DNA of 64,000 nucleotides. Origin: Thermomonas hydrothermalis. GTDB lineage: Bacteria; Pseudomonadota; Gammaproteobacteria; Xanthomonadales; Xanthomonadaceae. How positions within the stretch are numbered: the first letter of the stretch is position 1; each line of letters begins with the position of its first letter. Below are positions 22,187 through 30,956 of this stretch, piece by piece. Under the pieces are notes generated by a model that saw nothing but the letters and a program-made list of their open reading frames with translations, was not told the DNA's origin and made no database searches. Location of the stretch: the NCBI RefSeq assembly GCF_900129205.1, contig NZ_FQUK01000005.1:34841-98840 (forward strand). Direction: 5' to 3'. The translations under genes were made by a program, and so were the position numbers.

Positions 22187-23118
22187 GCACAGGCAGTGCC
22201 AACAAACCCGCCGCGCGCAAGCGCGGCCTGGGACGCGGACTGGAAGCGTTGCTGGGCCCCAAGGCCGCCGCCGAGGCGCCGGCCCTGCAGCAAGCCATGC
22301 CAGGCGATGAACTGCGCACGCTGCCGATCGACGCCATGGTGCCCGGCCGCTACCAGCCGCGCCGAACCATGGACGATGCCAAGCTGGACGAGCTGGCGGC
22401 CTCGATCAAGGCCCAGGGCGTGATCCAGCCGATCGTGGTGCGTGAACGCCGCAGCCCCGACGGCAAGAGCGGCCGCACCTACGAGATCATCGCCGGCGAG
22501 CGCCGCTGGCGTGCCTCGCAACGCGCCGGCCTCAGCGAAGTGCCGGTGGTCATCCGCGAAGTGGACGACCGCACCGTGGTGGCGATGGCGCTGATCGAAA
22601 ACATCCAGCGCGAAGACCTCAATCCGCTGGAAGAAGCGCAAGCGCTGCAACGGCTGATCGACGAGTTCGACCTGACCCATGCTGCCGCGGCAGAAGCCGT
22701 CGGCCGCTCGCGCGCGGCGGTGTCCAACCTGCTGCGCCTGCTGGAGCTGCCCGAACCGGTGCGGGCACTGGTGCAGACCGGCGAACTGGAAATGGGCCAT
22801 GCGCGCGCGCTGCTGCCGCTGGCCGAACCGATGGCCGTATCGGTGGCCAAACAGGCGGCCGCAGAAGGCTGGTCGGTGCGCCAGGTCGAACACCACGTGC
22901 AGCAACTGCTTGCCGGCAAGATGCCGGTGACACCGCGCAAGACCACGGCCCGGAAACCCCCGCAGGCCGACATCGCCGCGCTGGAGCGCGAGCTGACCGA
23001 ACTGCTCGGCAACAAGGTCAGCGTGCTCAACGGCCGCGGCAACAAAGGCCGGCTGGTGATCCACTACGCCAACCTCGATGCCCTGGAAGGCGTGCTGGAA
23101 CGCCTGCGCCGGCGCTGA
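22183..23118 (+). CDS. parB: Chromosome-partitioning protein ParB
   Basis: parS-binding CTPase clamp of 311 aa. The N-terminal ParB/Spo0J domain carries IIAGERRWRASQRAGL (CTP-binding GERRxRA) and ENIQREDLNPLEEA. A central HTH (LTHAAAAEAVGRSRAAVSNLLRLL) follows. The C-terminal dimerisation segment ends GVLERLRRR. No perfect 16-bp parS palindrome was found in this window, though a degenerate 12/16 match lies at 41135-41150. Confidence 0.96.
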   Translation: MSTGSANKPAARKRGLGRGLEALLGPKAAAEAPALQQAMPGDELRTLPIDAMVPGRYQPRRTMDDAKLDELAASIKAQGVIQPIVVRERRSPDGKSGRTYEIIAGERRWRASQRAGLSEVPVVIREVDDRTVVAMALIENIQREDLNPLEEAQALQRLIDEFDLTHAAAAEAVGRSRAAVSNLLRLLELPEPVRALVQTGELEMGHARALLPLAEPMAVSVAKQAAAEGWSVRQVEHHVQQLLAGKMPVTPRKTTARKPPQADIAALERELTELLGNKVSVLNGRGNKGRLVIHYANLDALEGVLERLRRR

Positions 23119-23147
23119 CCGTTTTTCATCGCAAGGAACCCCCTGCA

Positions 23148-23870
23148 ATGCCACAGCTTTCGGTGGTCGTCCCCGTCCACAACGAAGAGGACAACGTCGC
23201 GCCACTGGTCGATGAAATCCTGCGCGCCCTGCGCGGACGGATCGACTTCGAAATCGTCTATGTGGACGATGCCTCGCGCGACGGCACGCTGGCACGCCTG
23301 CGCCAGTTGCAGGCGGTCACGCCGGAGCTGCGGGTGATCCGCCACCTCACCAATGCCGGTCAAAGCACCGCGGTACGCAACGGCGTGAAGGCCGCGCGGG
23401 CACCGTGGATCGCCACCCTCGACGGCGACGGCCAGAACGATCCGGCCGACATCCCCAACCTGCTGGCGCAACGCGATCGCGCCCCGGCCGATGTCAAGCT
23501 GTTTGCCGGCTGGCGGGTCAACCGTCAGGACTCCGGCAGCAAGCGCTGGGCCTCGAAGTTCGCCAACGCGATCCGCAGCCGCCTGCTGCGCGATGCCACG
23601 CCCGACACCGGCTGCGGCATCAAGCTGTTCGAACGCGAGGCCTTTCTCGAGCTGCCCTACTTCGACCACATGCACCGTTACCTGCCGGCGCTGATGCAGC
23701 GCGCCGGCTGGCAAACCGTCAGCGTGCCGGTCAACCACCGGCCGCGCAGCGCCGGCGTGTCCAAGTACACCAACCTGGGCCGCGCCCTGGTCGGTATCCG
23801 TGACCTGCTGGGCGTGTCCTGGTTGATCGCCCGTAGCCGCCGGACCGCCATCGAGGAAGTGCGGCCATGA
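23148..23870 (+). CDS. GT2 glycosyltransferase, dolichol-P-mannose-synthase type
   Basis: Cytoplasmic-face GT-A glycosyltransferase, 240 aa, likely transferring a sugar to a polyprenyl phosphate carrier. Motifs are VVVPVHNEEDNVAPLVDEI, IVYVDDASRDGT, IATLDGDGQNDP (DxD-like) and KLFEREAFLELPYF. No C-terminal membrane helices are present, unlike ArnC-type proteins. It overlaps the next gene by four bases, so the two work together. Related operons elsewhere include a third membrane glycosyltransferase, which is absent here. It may modify lipid A or another envelope glycan. Confidence 0.88.
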   Translation: MPQLSVVVPVHNEEDNVAPLVDEILRALRGRIDFEIVYVDDASRDGTLARLRQLQAVTPELRVIRHLTNAGQSTAVRNGVKAARAPWIATLDGDGQNDPADIPNLLAQRDRAPADVKLFAGWRVNRQDSGSKRWASKFANAIRSRLLRDATPDTGCGIKLFEREAFLELPYFDHMHRYLPALMQRAGWQTVSVPVNHRPRSAGVSKYTNLGRALVGIRDLLGVSWLIARSRRTAIEEVRP

Positions 23871-24214
23871 TCGCTGCCCCGGCGGGCGTCATGGACACGC
23901 CGATCCCATGGCTGCTATGGACCGGCATCCATATGAGCCCGTGGAAGCTGATCGGCCTGACCGGCGCGTTGATGTTCGGCGGCCGCTGGGTGGTTCAGTT
24001 CGTCGCCAGCAAGCGCTACGGCAAGCCGGTGATCCCGCGGCTGTTCTGGTACATGAGCATCCTTGGCAGCGTGATGACGCTGAGCTACTTCATCTTCGGC
24101 AAGAACGATGCGGTCGGCATCCTGCAGAATCTGTTCCCGACCTTCACCGCCTGCTACAGCCTGTATCTGGACATCCGCCATCGCGGCTGGCACAAGGATC
24201 GCGCCAGTCATTGA
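23867..24214 (+). CDS. Lipid-A-biosynthesis N-terminal (LAB_N) domain protein
   Basis: Small membrane protein of 115 aa with three hydrophobic stretches. It matches the lipid-A-biosynthesis N-domain, with FGGRWVVQFVASKRYGKPVIPRLFWYMSILGS and LQNLFPTFTACYSLYLDIRH. In other bacteria such proteins sit with GT2 enzymes and probably handle polyprenyl-linked sugars. Translationally coupled (ATGA) to the upstream glycosyltransferase. The exact role is unknown. Confidence 0.85.
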   Translation: MIAAPAGVMDTPIPWLLWTGIHMSPWKLIGLTGALMFGGRWVVQFVASKRYGKPVIPRLFWYMSILGSVMTLSYFIFGKNDAVGILQNLFPTFTACYSLYLDIRHRGWHKDRASH

Positions 24215-24236
24215 GACCGCCATCAGGGAGGGCGTG

Positions 24237-24902
24237 ATGCGCGTACTGCTGGTCGAGGACTCCCCGATACTTGGCCAGATCCTGCACGATCATCTCGAGC
24301 GGCATGGCCATGCCTGCGATCTCGCCCGCGATGGCGAGCAGGCGCTGGCCCACCTGCGTGACCCGCGCTACGACGCCGTGGTGCTGGATTTGATGCTGCC
24401 GAAGCTGGATGGATTGGATGTCCTGCGGTGGCTGCGTGCGCGCGGCGATGCCGTCCCGGTGCTGGTACTGTCGGCGCGCGATCAGATCCGCGATCGGGTC
24501 GAAGCACTGGATGCCGGCGCCGATGATTATCTGGTCAAACCATTCGCACTCGACGAGCTGCTGGCCCGACTACGGGCGTTACTGCGCCGGCCGGCGCATG
24601 CCCTGCCCGCGCTGCTGCAGCACGACGGCTTGACCCTGGACCCACGCCTGCGACAGGCGCGCTATCGTGAGCAGTCGCTGCCTCTGTCACCCAAGGAATA
24701 CGCCCTCCTGGAGGCGTTGCTACGGGCACGCGGCCAAGTGTTGTCGCGCACGCAACTGTTCGAGCGTCTGTACGATCATGGCAGCGAGGCGTCCGACAAA
24801 GTGATCGAGGTCATCATGAGCACGCTGCGCGGAAAACTGGCCCGTGTCGGCATCGGCAATCTGATCCAGACCCGCCGCGGGTTTGGCTACTTCATTCCGT
24901 GA
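24237..24902 (+). CDS. OmpR-family response regulator
   Basis: Two-component DNA-binding regulator, 221 aa. The receiver domain (residues 1-115) has the phosphoacceptor Asp51 (VVLDLMLPKLDG), acidic Glu7/Asp8 and Lys101 (YLVKPFALDEL). The C-terminal winged helix shows LPLSPKEYALLEALL and RRGFGYFIP. A GGGAGG ribosome site supports the ATG at 24237. It overlaps the sensor gene by four bases and heads the efflux operon, so it probably activates it. CusR/QseB-type regulators are the nearest relatives. Confidence 0.93.
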   Translation: MRVLLVEDSPILGQILHDHLERHGHACDLARDGEQALAHLRDPRYDAVVLDLMLPKLDGLDVLRWLRARGDAVPVLVLSARDQIRDRVEALDAGADDYLVKPFALDELLARLRALLRRPAHALPALLQHDGLTLDPRLRQARYREQSLPLSPKEYALLEALLRARGQVLSRTQLFERLYDHGSEASDKVIEVIMSTLRGKLARVGIGNLIQTRRGFGYFIP

Positions 24903-26284
24903 ACACGGCCATGACGCCCGCGTCACACCCGACCTGGTCGCTGCGCCAGCGGCTGGCCTGGCAACTGACACTTGGCGCTGGTGCGGTGCTGGCGTTGCTG
25001 TTCGTGCTGCTGGACGTGCTGATCGATCGTGAGATCTATGCCCACCTCGATCAGACGTTGGCGCTGCGGGGTGAAGTGATCGCCCACACCCTGCAGCGCG
25101 AGCACGATGACCTGCCCCTCAGTGAATACCAGGAAGACAGTCACACCGAGTTCTACACGCTCTACGGCGCCGATGGCCGGGTACAAACCACCTCGCCCAA
25201 CAGCCACGGCCTGACGCTGCCGCGCCCATCTCCGGAAATGCGCTTGCCGCGCTACTACGATGCGGCGCTTCCCGACGGCCACCCGGGACGACTGTTGGCG
25301 CTGCCGCATCAGACCCCGACGGATCCCGCCCACCCCGGCATCCTGGTGGTCGGCACCGAGCGCACCCACTGGGATGCGGTGGAGCGGCGCGTCCATGGGC
25401 TGCTTATGGGTGGCATCGCACTCGCCCTGCTCGCGGTGATCCTGGTCTGCCTGTGGCTGGTGAGCCGAGGCTTTGGGTACGTCGAACAGGTGCGCCGGCA
25501 ACTGTCGACCCTCGATCCGGACCAGCCGGTGCAATTGCCGGATGATCTCCCGCGCGAACTGTCTCCATTCGTACACACCCTACAGACCGGAGTGGAACGA
25601 CTGCGGCAAGCCGTGCAGCGCGAACGCCGGTTTGCCCACGACATGGCCCACGAACTGCGCACACCGGTCAGTGAGATCCGCGCCAGCGCAGAATCGGCGC
25701 TGGAACAGGTGCAGGACCCGGCCGCACGGGCCGCACTGGTCGCCGTGCTGGAAGATGGGCAACGCATGCAGCGCAGCATCGAATCGCTGCTGGCATTGGC
25801 CAGGATCGAATCCGGTCTGGAGCAGCCCGCCGCCGACCCCTTCGACCTCTGCACCCTGCTGCGCGAGCTGCTCGCCCGTGGTCAGGCGCGTGCCGGCCAA
25901 CGTGGCCTGCAGCTGACCGCAACCCTGCCGCCAGAGGACTGGTGCAGAAGCGATGCCGGCATGCTTGAACGGCTGCTCAGCAACCTGCTCGACAATGCAC
26001 TGGAATACGCACCACGCAACAGCCGCGTCCATTGCCATCTGTGGCATGGCCCCAACGGCCCGGTCGTCACCCTGGAAAACCCGGCGCCGACCCTGGAACC
26101 CGCCGACCTGACCTGGCTGGGCCAACGCTTCTGGCGCAAGCACGATGCCGCCACGCCACGCCAGCATGCCGGTCTTGGGCTGGCGCTGTGCCGCGCACTG
26201 GCCGATGCCTGCGCGATTCCGCTTGCCTTTACCCTCGAAGAGGGCCGGCTGCGGGTGCAGCTTGGCCCACTGCCACCGCTGTAG
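24899..26284 (+). CDS. Heavy-metal-sensor-type histidine kinase
   Basis: Inner-membrane sensor kinase, 461 aa. TM1 (about 25-43) and TM2 (about 168-189) flank a periplasmic sensor of about 125 residues. HAMP-like linker, phosphoacceptor His251 (FAHDMAHELRTPVSEI), N-box LLSNLLDNALEYAP and G-box GLGLALCRALA follow. The first G-box reads LENPAP rather than DxGxG, as in CusS-like metal sensors (VENPGTP). The start is GTG at 24899, inside the regulator stop (GTGA). An ATG twelve bases on is the alternative. Confidence 0.9.
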   Translation: MNTAMTPASHPTWSLRQRLAWQLTLGAGAVLALLFVLLDVLIDREIYAHLDQTLALRGEVIAHTLQREHDDLPLSEYQEDSHTEFYTLYGADGRVQTTSPNSHGLTLPRPSPEMRLPRYYDAALPDGHPGRLLALPHQTPTDPAHPGILVVGTERTHWDAVERRVHGLLMGGIALALLAVILVCLWLVSRGFGYVEQVRRQLSTLDPDQPVQLPDDLPRELSPFVHTLQTGVERLRQAVQRERRFAHDMAHELRTPVSEIRASAESALEQVQDPAARAALVAVLEDGQRMQRSIESLLALARIESGLEQPAADPFDLCTLLRELLARGQARAGQRGLQLTATLPPEDWCRSDAGMLERLLSNLLDNALEYAPRNSRVHCHLWHGPNGPVVTLENPAPTLEPADLTWLGQRFWRKHDAATPRQHAGLGLALCRALADACAIPLAFTLEEGRLRVQLGPLPPL

Positions 26285-26419
26285 GCACGGCACCTTAAGC
26301 GAATCCCAAGACTCGGCCGGCATGTTAGTCACAGGTTTTCCTGCCTGTGGATTCGCCATGCCTGACCAAGTGCCGTCGCCGCGCCTTGCTCACCACCCCC
26401 GGCAGCCTGGAGGTCACCC

Positions 26420-27559
26420 ATGCGTCTGCGCCTGACCCGTCATGCTGGCGCCGTGCTGGCCGTCGGTATCATCGGCCTGCTGACCTGGCGCCTGCTCCAT
26501 CACCCCCAACCCACCACCACCGCTGCCAGCAGCCCACCGGTCGCCTCGCCAGACGGCAGTGTGACGCTGGCCCCCTCGCAGCAGCAGGCCCTTGGTATCG
26601 CGCTGGGCAAGGTCGAGACCGCCACCAGCGTGCCGCTGCCCGGCCTGCTGGCGGAAACTCAGGCCCCGCTGGGTGCCAGCCAGCAGGTGGCAAGCCCCTG
26701 GGCCGGGACGGTGACCGCCGTCCTGATCGCAGAAGGCCAGCACGTTCAGGCCGGCCAGCCGGTCGTGCGGTTGCGTAGCGTCGAAGCGCTGCGCGCCGGT
26801 GCTGATCTGGCCCAGGCGCGCAGTGAAGCCGATCTGGCCCGGCAGCAGGCCAGCCGGGATGCGCAGTTGCTGGCCGAAGGCATCATCCCCGCCGCCCGTT
26901 ACCAACAGACACAGGCGCAGGCCCGGCGCGCCGAGGCTGAGCTTGCCCGCGCCCGCGAGTCCCTGGCCGGTGCCCGAGTCCGGCTGGCCGATGGCGAGGT
27001 CGAGTTGCTGGCGCCGATCAGCGGCCAGGTGCTACGCCGACTGGTGCGTCCGGGCGATGGCCTGATGCCCCAACAGCCTGCCCTGCTGATTGCCGATCCA
27101 GACCGGCTGGACATCGCCTTTGGCGTGCCGGCCATGCATCGTGCCCAGATCCGCCCCGGCCTGCGTGTGACGCTTGCCGACGGCAGCCAGGCCGAGGTGG
27201 TGGCCGTGGCGGCCGATCTCGATCCGGCCAGCCAGCAGCTGCCGATTCGTGCCCGCCTCCAATCCCCTGGCGCACATCTGGCCGGGGAGCGGCTGGAAGT
27301 GACGCTGCACCTGCCGCCACCGCCCGGCGCACTGTCGCTTCCGCGTGCCGCCCTGCTCCCCGACGGGGATGGCTATCTGGCCTACCTGCATCGGGATGGT
27401 CGCTTCCGTGCCGTCAAGGTCACGCACGTGCTGGGAAGCACTGGCGAGACCGCCGTGGTTCTGGCGCCAGCACTGACGCCCGGTGCCGAAGTCGTGATCC
27501 GCGGCACCGTTGCCCTGAAGGCAATCCTGCCTTCCCCCACACATCCTGACTCGCGCTGA
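26420..27559 (+). CDS. RND efflux periplasmic adaptor (MFP/HlyD-like)
   Basis: Periplasmic membrane-fusion protein of 379 aa linking the RND pump to the outer-membrane channel. An N-terminal signal anchor (residues 8-26) is followed by a split lipoyl/barrel-sandwich domain (SPWAGTVTAVLIAEGQHVQAG and APISGQVLRRLVRPGDGL). Between them lies an alpha-helical hairpin rich in Ala, Glu and Arg (about 130-180). Beta-barrel segments end near residue 370. GGAGG lies before the ATG. The 135-bp gap after the sensor gene may hold a promoter responding to the regulator, but I cannot place one confidently. Confidence 0.9.
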   Translation: MRLRLTRHAGAVLAVGIIGLLTWRLLHHPQPTTTAASSPPVASPDGSVTLAPSQQQALGIALGKVETATSVPLPGLLAETQAPLGASQQVASPWAGTVTAVLIAEGQHVQAGQPVVRLRSVEALRAGADLAQARSEADLARQQASRDAQLLAEGIIPAARYQQTQAQARRAEAELARARESLAGARVRLADGEVELLAPISGQVLRRLVRPGDGLMPQQPALLIADPDRLDIAFGVPAMHRAQIRPGLRVTLADGSQAEVVAVAADLDPASQQLPIRARLQSPGAHLAGERLEVTLHLPPPPGALSLPRAALLPDGDGYLAYLHRDGRFRAVKVTHVLGSTGETAVVLAPALTPGAEVVIRGTVALKAILPSPTHPDSR

Positions 27560-27567
27560 GGTCGTCC

Positions 27568-30500
27568 ATGCTCAGCCGCCTCACTGAATTCTCACTGCGG
27601 CAACGCCTGCTGGTGCTCCTGGCGGCACTGGGGCTTGCCGCCGCCGGCATCTGGGCGTTCGCCGGTCTGCCCATCGACGCCTTTCCGGATGTTTCACCGA
27701 CCCAGGTCAAACTGATTCTGAAGGCGCCCGGCATGACTCCGGAGGAAGTGGAGACGCGGGTCATCGCACCGCTGGAAATGGAACTGCTGGGCACGCCGCG
27801 CATCACGGTGCTGCGCTCCACCGCCAAATACGCCATCGCCGACATCACCCTCGACTTCGAGGAAGGCACCGACCTCTACTGGGCACGCCAGCAAGTCGCC
27901 GAGCGCTATGCCTCGGTCGCGTCTTCGCTGCCGGCTGGAATCGAAGGCGGGCTGGCACCGATCTCGACGCCGCTGTCAGATGTCTTCATGTTCACCATCG
28001 AAGGCGGTGGGCTGAGCCTGGCGCAACGACGCACCCTGCTCGACTGGACCCTGCGCCCCGCCCTGCGCACCCTGCCCGGCGTGGCCGACGTCAATGCCCT
28101 GGGCGGTGAAACCCGCAGCTTCGTGGTGGTGCCCGATCCGGCGCGGCTCGCCCAGGCCGGGCTGAGCTTCGAGGCACTCGCCCAGACCATCGAGCGCAAC
28201 AACCGCAATGATGGTGCCGGCCGCGTCGATGTCGGCGAAGAAACTCTGGTGGTGCGGGTGGAAGGAGCCCTGCGCGACGCTGCCGATATCGCCGCCCTGC
28301 CGGTGCTTGATGGACCGCACCCGGTGCGGGTCGGGGATGTGGCCGAAGTCAAGATCGGCGCTCTGACTCGCTACGGCGCCGTCACCCGCGATGGCAAAGG
28401 CGAGGCCGTGGAGGGCATCGTGGTGGCACTGCGTGGCGCCGATGCGTCGACGCTGATCAAGGCGGTGCGCCAGCGTCTGGACGAGCTGGCAGCCAGCTTG
28501 CCGCCCGGCGTCAAAATCGTGCCTTTCTATGACCGCAGCAGCCTGATCCAGCGCGCCGTCGCAACGGTCGAACACGCGCTCCTGGAAGCCACCGTACTCG
28601 TGGTGATCCTGCTGTTGTTGTTCCTCGGCGAGCTGCGTGCCGCCCTGGTGGTGGCGTTGATGCTGCCGTTTGCGGCGCTGTCGACATTCCTGCTGATGCG
28701 TCTGACCGGCATGAGCGCCAACCTGATGAGTCTGGGCGGGCTGGCCATCGCCATCGGCATGCTGGTGGATGCGGCCGTGGTGGTGGTGGAAAACGCGGTG
28801 AGCAGGCTTGATCCGCACGGCTCCGGCGCCTTCCTGCCGCGCCTGCACCGGGTGTATGCCGCCACCCGCGAAGTAGCGCTGCCGGTGGCCTCCGGCATCC
28901 TGATCATCTGCCTGACCTTCATGCCGCTGCTCACCTTGCAAGGGCTGGAAGGCAAACTGTTCACTCCGGTGGCACTGACCATCGTGTTCGCACTGGCTTC
29001 CTCGCTGCTGCTCTCGTTGACCTTGGTGCCAGTGCTCGCCTCGCTGCTGCTGAAGGAACGCACGCACGGCGACCCTTGGCTGATGCAGCGCCTGCATGCC
29101 CTGTACGCTCCGCTGCTGGAACGTGCCCTGCAACACCCCAAGACCGCGCTGGGGCTGGCTGGGGCCGGGCTGCTGGTGGGTGTGCTGGCGTGGCTGGGAA
29201 CTGGAAAAACCTTCATGCCGGTCATGGATGAAGGCGACATCCTGCTGCAACTGCAGAAACCGGCGACGATCAACCTCAATGCCTCACTGGCCACCGACAA
29301 CGCCGTGGCGGGCGCGATCCTGCGGCAGGTGCCGGAAGTGCGCCACATCATCGCCCGCGCCGGTTCTGACGAGCTTGGTCTTGACCCGATGGGACTCAAC
29401 GAGACCGACATGTTCATGCAACTGGCCCCACGTGAGCAGTGGCAAGTAGCCGACAAGGAGGCGCTGGCCGATCGTATCCGTCAGGTTCTGGCCGATTTCC
29501 CTGGTCTTGAGTTCGGGTTTACCCAGCCCATCGAAATGCGGGTTTCGGAAATGCTCACCGGAAGCCGCGGTGACGTGGCCATCAAAGTGTTCGGCCCAGA
29601 CCTTGCCACCATCAATGACCTGGCCGGACGGATCGCTACGACCCTGGAAGGCATCCGCGGTGCTCAGGATGTGCTCACCCAGGCCACCGACCAAGTGCAG
29701 TATCTTCAGGTGCGGGTCGATCCACAGGCTGCCGCCCGCGCCGGGCTCAGCATCACCGCAGTGCAGGACGAACTGCGCGCGCAAATCGAAGGGATGCGCG
29801 CCGGCAGCGTGATCGAGCCTGACAAACGCACACCGATCGTGATCCGCGGAACCCCCGCGCTGCGCGCTTCGGCACAGCGGTTTACTGCCAGCATGCTGGC
29901 CCGGGGCGACGGCCAAGGTGACATCCCGCTGACCGCACTGGCGACGATCACACCTGCCACCGGCCCGGTCGCGGTGCGCCACGAAGGCGGCGCCCGCTTT
30001 GCTCTGGTGCAGGCCAACGTCAGCGGCCGCGACCTGGTTGGCTTCGTGGACGAAGCCCGCGCTGCGGTGGCGCGTCAGGTGCCATTGCCGGCCGGTTACC
30101 GGCTGGTCTGGGGTGGCCAGTTCGAAAATCAGCAACGCGCCGCAGCCCGACTCGGGCTGGTGGTGCCGGTGGCCCTGGGGCTGATTTTCGTGGTGCTGTT
30201 CATGACCTTCGGCTCGGCACGACAGGCACTGCTGATCCTGGGCAACATTCCATTCGCCCTGGTCGGCGGCATCCTTGCCTTGTGGGTGTCGGGACAGTAC
30301 CTCTCGGTGCCCGCATCGGTCGGCTTCATTGCCCTGCTCGGCATTGCCGTGCTCAACGGATTGGTTCTGGTTGCCCACTTCAACCAACTGCACGCACTGG
30401 GTCTTCCAATCGAGCGCGTCGTTCGCGAAGGCGCGATGCGTCGCCTGCGTCCGGTGCTGATGACCGCCAGCATCACCGCATTCGGCCTGGTGCCGCTGCT

Positions 30501-30654
30501 GCTGGCCAGCGGGCCTGGGGCCGAAATCCAGCGACCACTGGCCATCGTGGTGATCGGTGGTCTGGTCAGCTCGACCGCACTGACGCTGCTGTTGCTGCCG
30601 CTGCTGTACCGCCGTTTCGGTCATCCAGCCATGACGTCCGGAGCCGCCGCATGA
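27568..30654 (+). CDS. HME-RND efflux pump (CzcA/CusA family)
   Basis: Inner-membrane proton-driven efflux pump, 1028 aa, of the heavy-metal-efflux RND group. Family marks are the N-terminus LPIDAFPDVSPTQVKL, the TM4 proton-relay stretch GMLVDAAVVVVENAV, GDILLQLQKPATINL, MFMQLAPREQW and ALLGIAVLNGLVLV. Two large periplasmic loops follow TM1 and TM7. The metal specificity (Zn/Co/Cd versus Cu/Ag) cannot be set from the residues I can align. Its stop overlaps the next start (ATGA). Confidence 0.93.
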   Translation: MLSRLTEFSLRQRLLVLLAALGLAAAGIWAFAGLPIDAFPDVSPTQVKLILKAPGMTPEEVETRVIAPLEMELLGTPRITVLRSTAKYAIADITLDFEEGTDLYWARQQVAERYASVASSLPAGIEGGLAPISTPLSDVFMFTIEGGGLSLAQRRTLLDWTLRPALRTLPGVADVNALGGETRSFVVVPDPARLAQAGLSFEALAQTIERNNRNDGAGRVDVGEETLVVRVEGALRDAADIAALPVLDGPHPVRVGDVAEVKIGALTRYGAVTRDGKGEAVEGIVVALRGADASTLIKAVRQRLDELAASLPPGVKIVPFYDRSSLIQRAVATVEHALLEATVLVVILLLLFLGELRAALVVALMLPFAALSTFLLMRLTGMSANLMSLGGLAIAIGMLVDAAVVVVENAVSRLDPHGSGAFLPRLHRVYAATREVALPVASGILIICLTFMPLLTLQGLEGKLFTPVALTIVFALASSLLLSLTLVPVLASLLLKERTHGDPWLMQRLHALYAPLLERALQHPKTALGLAGAGLLVGVLAWLGTGKTFMPVMDEGDILLQLQKPATINLNASLATDNAVAGAILRQVPEVRHIIARAGSDELGLDPMGLNETDMFMQLAPREQWQVADKEALADRIRQVLADFPGLEFGFTQPIEMRVSEMLTGSRGDVAIKVFGPDLATINDLAGRIATTLEGIRGAQDVLTQATDQVQYLQVRVDPQAAARAGLSITAVQDELRAQIEGMRAGSVIEPDKRTPIVIRGTPALRASAQRFTASMLARGDGQGDIPLTALATITPATGPVAVRHEGGARFALVQANVSGRDLVGFVDEARAAVARQVPLPAGYRLVWGGQFENQQRAAARLGLVVPVALGLIFVVLFMTFGSARQALLILGNIPFALVGGILALWVSGQYLSVPASVGFIALLGIAVLNGLVLVAHFNQLHALGLPIERVVREGAMRRLRPVLMTASITAFGLVPLLLASGPGAEIQRPLAIVVIGGLVSSTALTLLLLPLLYRRFGHPAMTSGAAA

Positions 30655-30956
30655 CTGCCCTGGTTCGCCTCACTCTGGTCTTTCCTCCCTCGCTGGAGGA
30701 TCCCATCACCGATGCCTTGAGCGCCCATCCTGGCCTGCCCGGCTTCACCTTGCTGTCCGCCGAGGGGCATACCCGTGATTTCCTGCGTGCATCGGTCGCC
30801 GAGCAGGTCCGTGGCCGCGTGCAGCGGCGAGTGCTGTGGATCCTGCTCGAACCGGCACAACTGGACATGGTGCTGGACACAGTTCGCACCGTCATCGCCA
30901 CTGACGACGTGCGCTGGTGGACCGAAGCCGTTTTGGAAAGCGGGAGGCTGGCATGA
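30651..30956 (+). CDS. DUF3240 family protein (RND-associated)
   Basis: Small soluble protein of 101 aa overlapping both neighbours by four bases. It matches DUF3240, a PII-like ferredoxin fold found next to CzcA/CusA pumps (FPPSLEDPITDALSAHPGLPGFTLL, RVLWILLEPAQLDMVL). It may act as a cytoplasmic metal or nucleotide sensor for the pump. That is inference from fold and position only. Confidence 0.82.
   Translation: MTALVRLTLVFPPSLEDPITDALSAHPGLPGFTLLSAEGHTRDFLRASVAEQVRGRVQRRVLWILLEPAQLDMVLDTVRTVIATDDVRWWTEAVLESGRLA

Noticed and set aside
20600..24240. parS search around rsmG-parA-parB
   Set aside because: No 16-bp palindrome close to the TGTTTCACGTGAAACA or TGTTCCACGTGGAACA consensus was found in or next to these genes.
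26330..26349. CACAGG/CCTGTG stem in the gap before the efflux adaptor gene
   Set aside because: Six-base-pair stem with an eight-base loop is too weak to call a terminator or regulator site.
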